The notes beneath the pieces were generated by a model. That model was given only the letters and a program-made list of their open reading frames with translations, searched no databases and was not told the origin of the DNA. The position numbers and the translations under genes are program-made. Shown piece after piece: positions 56,501 through 64,000 of a stretch of 64,000 bases of DNA. The stretch comes from Timema cristinae (taxonomy: Eukaryota; Arthropoda; Insecta; Phasmatodea; Timematidae): contig JBCFYV010000001.1 in the NCBI GenBank assembly GCA_039000515.1, positions 62,906,621 through 62,970,620 of the forward strand, given 5' to 3'. Numbering within the stretch: position 1 is the stretch's first letter; each line of letters opens with the position of its first letter.

Positions 56501-59500
56501 GTAAGGTGTAAACTGAAGCATCAGGAGTAGGAAGGAATAGAGTAAGGTTGAAACTGGAGCATCAGTAGTAAGACGAACTAGAGTAAGGTTGAAACTGGAG
56601 CATCAGGAGTAAGAAGGACTAGAGTAAGGCTGAAACTGGAGCATCAGGAGTAAGAAGGACTAGAGTAAGGTTGAAACTGGAGCATCAGGAGTAAGAAGGA
56701 CTAGAGTAAGGTTGATACTGGAGCATCAGGAGTAAGAAGAACTAGAGTAAGGTTGAAACTGGATCATAAGAAGTAGGAAGAATTAGAGTAAGGTTGAAAC
56801 TGGAGCATCAGAAGTAGGAAGGACTAGAGTAAGGTTGAAACTGGAGCATCAGGAGTAGGAAGGAATAGAATAAGGATGAAACTGGAACCTCAGGAGTAGG
56901 AAGGACTAGAGTAAGGCTGAAACTGGAGCATCAGGAGCAAGAATAACTAGAGTAAGGTAGAAACTGGAGCATCAGGAGTAAGAAGGACTAGAATAAGGCT
57001 TAAACTGGAGCATCAGGAGTAAGAAGGACTAGAGTAAGGTTGTAACTGGAGCATCAGGAGTAAGAAGAACTAGAGTAAGGTTGAAACTGGAGCATCAAGA
57101 GTAAGTAGAACTAGAGTTAGGTAAAACTGGAGTATCAGGAGTAAGAAGAACTAGAGTAAGGTAGAAACTGGAGCATCAGGAGTAGGAAGGACTAGAGTAA
57201 GGCTGAAACTGGAGCATCAGTAGTAAGAAGAACTAGAGTAAGGTTGAAACTGGAGTATCAGGAATAAGAAGAACTAGAGTAAGGTTGAAACTGGAGCATC
57301 AGGAGTAGGAAGGACTAGAGTAAGGCTGAAACTGGAGCATCAGTAGTAAGAAGAACTAGAGTAAGGTCAAACTGGAGTATCAGGAGTAAGAAGAACTAGA
57401 GTAAGGTGTAAACGGGAGCATCAGTAGTAAGAAGAACTATAGTAAGGTTGAAACTGGAGTATCAGGAGTAAGAAGAACTAGAGTAAGGTGTAAACTGGAG
57501 CATAAGGAGTAGGAAGGACTAGAGTAAGGTTGAAACTGGAGCATCAGTAGTAAGACGAACTAGAGTAAGGTTGAAACTGGAGCATCAGTAGTAAGACGAA
57601 CTAGAGTAAGGTTGAAACTGGAGCATCAGGAGTAAGAAGGACTGGAGTAAGGCTGAAACTGGAGCATCAGGAGTAAGAAGGACTAGAGTAAGTTTGAAAC
57701 TGGAGCATCAGGAGTAGGAAGGACTAGAGTAAGGTTGAAACTGGAGCATCAGAAGTAGGAAGGACTAGAGTAAGGCTGAAACTGGAGCATCAGGAGTAAG
57801 ACGAACTAGAGTAAGGTTGAAACTGGAGCATCAGGAGTAGGAAGGACTAGAATAATGATGAAACTGGAACATCAGGAGTAGGAAGGACTAGAGTAAGGCT
57901 GAAACTGGATAATCAGGAGCAAGAAGAACTAGAGTAAGGTAGAAACTGGAGCATAAGAGTAAGAAGAACTAGAGTAAGGTTGAAACTGGAGCATCAAGAG
58001 TAAGTAGAACTAGAGTTAGGTAAAACTGGAGTATCAGGAGTAAGAAGAACTAGAGTAAGGTTGAAACTGGAGCATCAGGAGTAGGAAGGACTAGAGTAAG
58101 GTTGAAACTGGAGCATCAGGAGTAAGAAGAACTAGAGTAAGGTTAAAACTGGAGTATCAGGAGTAAGAAGAACTAGAGTAAGGTTGAAACTGGAGCATCA
58201 GGAGTAGGAAGGACTAGAGTAAGGCTGAAACTGGAGCATCAGTAGTAAGAAGAACTAGAGTAAGGTTGAAACTGGAGTATCAGGAATAAGAAGAACTAGA
58301 GTAAGGTGTAAACGGGAGCATCAGTAGTAAGAAGAACTAGAGTAAGGTTGAAACTGGAGCATCAGGAGTAGGAAGGGCAAGAGTAAAGCTGAAACTGGAT
58401 CATCAGTAGTAAGAAGAACTAGAGTAAGGTTGAAACTGGAGTATCAGGAGTAAGAAGAACTAGAGTAAGGTTGAAACTGGAGCATCAGGAGTAGGAAGGA
58501 ATAGAGTAAGGTTGAAACTGGAGCATCAGTAGTAAGACGAACTAGAGTAAGGTTGAAACTGGAGCATCTTGAGTAAGAAGGACTAGAGTAAGGCTGAAAC
58601 TGGAGCATCAGGAGTAAGAAGGACTAGAGTAAGGTTGAAACTGGAGCATCAGGAGTAAGAAGGACTAGAGTAAGGTTGATACTGGAGCATCAGGAGTAAG
58701 AAGAACTAGAGTAAGGTTGAAACTGGAGCATAAGAAGTAGGAAGAACTAGAGTTAGGTTGAAACTGGAGCATCAGGAGTAGGAAGGAATAGAATAATGAT
58801 GAAACTGGAACATCAGGAGTAGGAAGGACTAGAGTAAGGCTGAAACTGGAGCATCAGGAGCAAGAATAACTAGAGTAAGGTAGAAACTGGAGCATCAGGA
58901 GTAAGAAGGACTAGAATAAGGCTGAAACTGGAGCATCAGGAGTAAGAAGGACTAGAGTAAGGTTGTAACTGGAGCATCAGGAGTAAGAAGAACTAGAGTA
59001 AGGTTGAAACTGGAGCATCAAGAGTAAGAAGAACTAGATTTAGGTTAAAACTGGAGTATCAGGAGTAAGAAGAACTAGAGTAAGGTTGAAACTGGAGCAT
59101 CAGGAGTAGGAAGGACTAGAGTAAGGCTGAAACTGGAGCATCAGTAGTAAGAAGAACTAGAGTAAGGTTGAAACTGGAGTATCAGGAATAAGAAGAACTA
59201 GAATAAGGTTGAAACTGGAGCATCAGGAGTAGGAAGGACTAGAGTAAGGCTGAAACTGGAGCATCAGTAGTAAGAAGAACTAGAATAAGGTCAAACTAGA
59301 GTATCAGGAGTAAGAAGAACTAGAGTAAGGTGTAAACGGGAGCATCAGTAGTAAGAAGAACTATAGTAAGGTTGAAACTGGAGTATCAGGAGTAAGAAGA
59401 ACTAGAGTAAGGTGTAAACTGGAGCATCAGGAGTAGGAAGGACTAGAGTAAGGTTGAAACTGGAGCATCAAGAGTAAGAAGAACTAGATTTAGGTTAAAA

Positions 59501-60925
59501 CTGGAGTATCAGGAGTAAGAAGAACTAGAGTAAGGTTGAAACTGGAGCATCAGGAGTAGGAAGGACTAGAGTAAGGCTGAAACTGGAGCATCAGTAGTAA
59601 GAAGAACTAGAGTAAGGTTGAAACTGGAGTATCAGGAATAAGAAGAACTAGAATAAGGTTGAAACTGGAGCATCAGGAGTAGGAAGGACTAGAGTAAGGC
59701 TGAAACTGGAGCATCAGTAGTAAGAAGAACTAGAATAAGGTCAAACTAGAGTATCAGGAGTAAGAAGAACTAGAGTAAGGTGTAAACGGGAGCATCAGTA
59801 GTAAGAAGAACTATAGTAAGGTTGAAACTGGAGTATCAGGAGTAAGAAGAACTAGAGTAAGGTGTAAACTGGAGCATCAGGAGTAGGAAGGACTAGAGTA
59901 AGGTTGAAACTGGAGTATCAGGAGTAAGAAGAACTAGAGTAAGGTGTAAACTGGAGCATCAGGAGTAGGAAGGACTAGAGTAAGGTTGAAAATGAAGCAT
60001 CAGGAGTAGGAAGGTCTAGAATAGAGCTGAAACTGGAGCATCTGGAGTAGGAAGGACTAGAGTAGTGTTGAAACTGGGGCATCAGGAGTAAGAAGAACTA
60101 GAGTAAGTTTGAAACCGAAGCATCAGGAGTAAGAAGAACTAGAGTAAGGTTGAAACTGGAGTATCAGGAGTAAGAAGAACTAGAGTAAGGTTGAAACTGG
60201 AGCATCAGGAGTAGGAAGGACTAGAGTAAGGTTGAAACTGGAGCATCAGTAGTAAGACGAACTAGAGTAAGGTTGAAACTGGAGCATCAGGAGTAAGAAG
60301 GACTGGAGTAAGGCTGAAACTGGAGCATCAGGAGTAAGAAGGACTAGAGTATGGTTGAAACTGGAGCATCAGGAGTAAGAAGGACTAGAGTAAGGTTGAA
60401 ACTGGAGCATCAGGAGTAAGAAGGACTAGAGTAAGGTTGATACTGGAGCATCAGGAGTAAGAAGAACTAGAGTAAGGTTGAAACTGGAGCATCAGAAGTA
60501 GGAAGAACTAGAGTAAGGTTGAAACTGGAGCATCAGAAGTAGGAAGGACTAGAGTAAGGTTGAAACTGAGCATCAGGAGTAAGAAGAACTAGAGTAAGGT
60601 TGAAACTGGAGCATCAAGAGTAAGAAGAACTAGAGTTAGGTTGAAACTGGAGCATCAGGAGTAAGAAGAACTAGAGTAAGGTTGAAACTGGAGCATCAAG
60701 AGTAAGAAGAACTAGAGTTAGGTTGAAACTGGAGCATCAGGAGTAAGAATAACTAGAGTAAGGTTGAAACTGTAGCATCAGGAGTAAGAAGAACTAGAGT
60801 TAGGTTGAAACTGGAGCATCAGGAGTAAGAAGAACTAGAGTAAGGTTGAAACTGGGGCATCAGGAGTAAGAAGAACTAGAGTAAGGTTGAAACTGGAGCA
60901 TCAGGAGTATGAGGGACTATAGTAA
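53575..60925. repeat. 41-bp minisatellite array, ~180 units, with higher-order structure
   Basis: The unit contains GAAACTGGAGCATCAGGAGT, then an AGGAAGGACTAGAGTAAGG-type half, with period 41. About 7.35 kb is filled without interruption. Variants (ATGATGAAACTGGAACATC, AAGACGAACTAAAG, GGTGTAAACTGG, TCAGTAGTAAG) recur in fixed order. The block at 59041-59480 is repeated nearly exactly 450 bp further on (59491-59930), about 11 units. Blocks near 53706 and 53952 are 246 bp (6 units) apart, and a longer block near 56850 recurs near 58770. Purine-rich on the plus strand. It has no coding content. Confidence 0.97.
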
Positions 60926-60929
60926 GTTC

Positions 60930-63441
60930 CTGACCCCAGTTCGAAGTAGAGTTAGATCACCTCTGTAAACGAGAAAGAAGGTCTGTTTAATAAAATGAAC
61001 AACTTTGTTTGAACTTAGGTCATTATGACTGACACATCACACCATGTACTATAAATTATAATAAAATTCTTAAAAACTCCAAGTTTGACTATTTTCATCA
61101 CTCCTTTCTATCATTCTTTCTTTGTAATTAGGCCATCCTGGCAAAATGCCCAGAGAGTGGGAAGCAATAGTAGTTATAAACAGTATATATCAGGAGGGTA
61201 TTAGTGATAAACACTTCATATTTTTACATCGCATATTCACTAATAAACAAAAAAAAATCAAATATTAAACTTTTTTTGTTTATTGTTTAACTAAATGAAA
61301 CTTACTTATGTAAAAAACTATAATATAGCTTTAATATCAAACTTTTTCATAATTATAATAATAGAATTCAATGTAAAGAATAATTATTAATGTGGGATAG
61401 AAAAATATGTTTTTAATGGTACTGAATCTAAGATAAATTGAGAATTAAGATAAAAAATGCTGTCCTCAATATCTAAGAGGATATAAATGGTTAAAAAATT
61501 AGTCAAAATCACAATATAATGAATTAATCAATAGAATTATAATATTAAAAGTGATGTAAAAGCAATAATTGAATGTAGGATAGAAAAAATGTTGTAAAAT
61601 ATATTAATCTTAGATCAGAAGACAAATTTAATGTTAAACTACTTTCTTTCACAATGTCTAAAAAGGATACTAACACATTAAAAATGTGAGTCTAATTCAC
61701 ATATAATACAAAGATAAACATATTAAAATACATGTAATAAGACAAATGAGTAAAGTAAAGTTGAATACATTATAATGAAAAAATGACAAAGTGATAAAGG
61801 TATTATCTTAATTTATCTTATCTTAACTTTATCACTTCTACTACTATGTTTGTTTGTTTGTTTGTGTGTACCATGTCTTACTTCTCTTCATGCTATTCAC
61901 ATATTTACATATTGACACATAGGCTGTGCCAAGGCAACAAAAGTTTTACAGGATTGTGCTGGTAAAATGTTTCCTCTAATTCAATCTCAAATTTGCCCTC
62001 TTGGCGCCATTAAATACGGTTCATTCCTTCATGTTCTTGCTACCTAATAGTAGATTTACATTTAATTCATATTCATTCCTGTCAATTACTATTATAATTA
62101 CACAATTACTGTTCTATCTTTCTAGTTCCTTTTGAGTATGTATTAGAGATAATATATTGTCCTGCTCTATAATATTAAAGACCTGTGTTCCAAAATGTAA
62201 TAATTAATTTATACCACTCCTGCTCATTACTCTTGGTTACTATTATAATATTTTACTGACTGTTTAGTTGATATTATTGATTCTTGTTTGTTACTACTAG
62301 AGTGAATCATTGAAACAAACACAATACAACATCTCTGTGAAGTGTGAAATTTAGCTGTCAGTTACTAAACACAACATTTCAAGAAGAATATATTCATGTG
62401 ATCTTAAACTATGGTTACTTAGACATTCATACTTTCTTTGGAGGAAACATTATGGCAACATGTAGAGAGGGTTAAATCTATTTAGGGTCGATTCACAGGT
62501 ATCAGTGATGTGTTCGTGCTGCAACAATTCAACATTAGTGACAGCTGTGCATATCACACATATCAACTCAGTTCGATCAGTTTGAGGTCAATGATTTATT
62601 TTCAAAATGGCAAAATAAACAGACATGGAAATGACATGGAGAGTGCAATAAATTTGGATGAAGAGGAAGTGCATCAGGTTTAAGAATGGTAGTGGGTACA
62701 TGAGGCATGGAATAAAAGGTGAATATTTCAGAATGTCTAAAAAATGTTTTAACATATTGTTTAGTAAAACATAAGTTCATTTAAAAACTGTTATCCATAT
62801 TTTTTAAAAGCATGGATAATAAAAACCAGAATTGTTTCAAACCGATTCGATAAGTTTTTTGCCATTCATTTTTCTCCACGAAAAAGCATAAACAAGGCAA
62901 ACTAACCACAGCATGTTCGTTAAATATCAAAAATATCATTGGTCATGGTATGATTATCAAACTGACACTGAGGGCTAAAATACGGCATTGCGCCGAACAT
63001 ATTTGGATGTGTCAGTCAAATTCAAAGAAACCATATTATTCACCAATGACACTGATGTAAGTGTATGTGGTACGACACATAACTGATGTGTGAATCGACT
63101 TTTACACTTACAAAAGACAAAAGTGCTGCAGTATGCATTGAGAGACATTTTACAATTATAGTCTGCTTGCATCACGATTCATAACGACAATACGAAATTG
63201 GTCTCCCTAAGACATGCTTTTTTTAAATAAACATTTACTATACTTTAGCTAAAGTGTTGTGGTAAAGCAATATGCTCTAGAGTGTCAAGGATGCAACAAG
63301 ATAGATGAATGGGGAAATATCTCTCATTCCTTGAAAATACATTACTGGCAGCCAGTTTACTCTTTTTAATTTTTGTTTAGATAAGCTCCTTGCAAACTAT
63401 GTTCATTATACCTTTTAGACAAATTATAATTTCTATATATG

Positions 63442-63476
<35 letters not shown>

Positions 63477-64000
63477 TATTTATGAAAGTAACATAAGAGA
63501 TTATCCCCAATAATCAGTGAATCGCTAACACTTATAATAATTTATGCAAAATGTAATACATACAGTTTCAGAGCTAACAGATTTAGAAGGAAGATGAAGA
63601 GAAGAAGAAGATTAATATTATTGGCTCATCCTCACCTGAGACCGGAAGTAAACAAACACTTCTATTTCACTACACGAAGGTCATACATGATTCGTGGAAC
63701 ACCAGTGCAATATTTTAAACAAGTGCAACCATATATAGTCAGTATCATAGCAAAGTAGGTCACTACAAATTTTTTAATACTTTTAAATTTCCTGTCTTAT
63801 GTTCAACAAAACTCAGGCCAAAATCAGAAAACGCCATAAATAGACGAGAAGCACTCAACACTCACAACCGTCACTTTAACACCGCAGAGATGAACTGTCA
63901 ACCGACCGTTACTGGCGTGACGTTAACATGCAAGGACTGTACCATGGGCTCCTTCAACACTAAGTCAGGAGTTTGTTGGTATTCGAATAGCGCTTGCAAA
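60930..64000. other. Sequence with no recognised gene
   Basis: AT-rich, with a (TA)n run at 63441-63472. The last ~150 bp (63840-64000) are GC-richer and could approach an exon or regulatory region, but I see no recognisable protein or splice pattern. Small open frames at 62577-62780 and 62975-63175 have no known domains. Confidence 0.45.
63441..63472. repeat. (TA)n microsatellite
   Basis: About 16 TA dinucleotides. Confidence 0.95.

Noticed and set aside
53575..60925. CRISPR-like regular repeat arrangement
   Set aside because: The units are directly adjacent without unique spacers, the genome is eukaryotic, and no cas genes are present. It is a minisatellite.
62577..63175. Minus-strand frames considered as upstream Fas1 exons
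   Set aside because: The translations show none of the FAS1 blocks (TYFVP, NG-I-IID) and no matching splice phases.

Overview
The window is eukaryotic, almost certainly an arthropod and most likely an insect. The evidence is an AT-rich background, spliced genes with very long introns, and a dense mixture of decayed transposons: copia, RTE-like LINEs, Penelope-like elements, hAT, piggyBac-like, and tRNA-derived SINEs. The only host gene I can support is the 3' half of Fasciclin-1 (Fas1) on the minus strand. It is a GPI-anchored neural cell-adhesion protein with repeated FAS1 domains. I cannot name the species; Hemiptera is a guess from general repeat character only.

Fas1 is represented by four exons, in transcript order: ~51388-51168, 51057-50895, 44008-43861 and 16789-16593. 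Splice sites and reading-frame phases agree at all three junctions (phase 2, 0 and 1). Together they encode about 242 residues: the C-terminal part of the third FAS1 domain, the whole fourth FAS1 domain, and a hydrophobic GPI-attachment tail ending at a TAG stop. The last two introns are 6.9 kb and 27.1 kb and are full of mobile DNA. 5' exons should lie beyond the right edge of the window or be hidden in the right-hand 12 kb, where I could not recognise any.

Region by region: 1-16.5 kb is downstream of Fas1 and holds a SINE with target-site duplications, remnants of a TE protein, a hAT-like MITE with internal repeats, a short piggyBac-like element, and a Penelope-like element nested inside a hAT-like element. 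16.6-43.9 kb is the last Fas1 intron: a LINE tail whose coding segment became a 70-bp minisatellite, a second SINE copy, a 2.2-kb foldback structure with tRNA-like ends and a hammerhead-like motif, a palindrome, a hAT DUF4371-type transposase pseudogene, a 2.2-kb array of 23-bp repeats, two GC-richer LTR-like blocks, a second hAT element, and a 2.8-kb RTE-like LINE. 44.0-50.9 kb holds a complete but dead copia element with both LTRs, then a second LINE type. 51.4-64 kb is upstream intron or flank, dominated by a 7.3-kb array of a 41-bp minisatellite with higher-order structure.

I see no CRISPR, operon, intact tRNA gene or rRNA, and no clear evidence of a new enzymatic system. The most unusual items are the two tandem arrays, the LINE-derived minisatellite, the foldback composite, and degenerate hammerhead-ribozyme-like motifs in Penelope-type sequence. 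All element boundaries and similarity statements are by eye.
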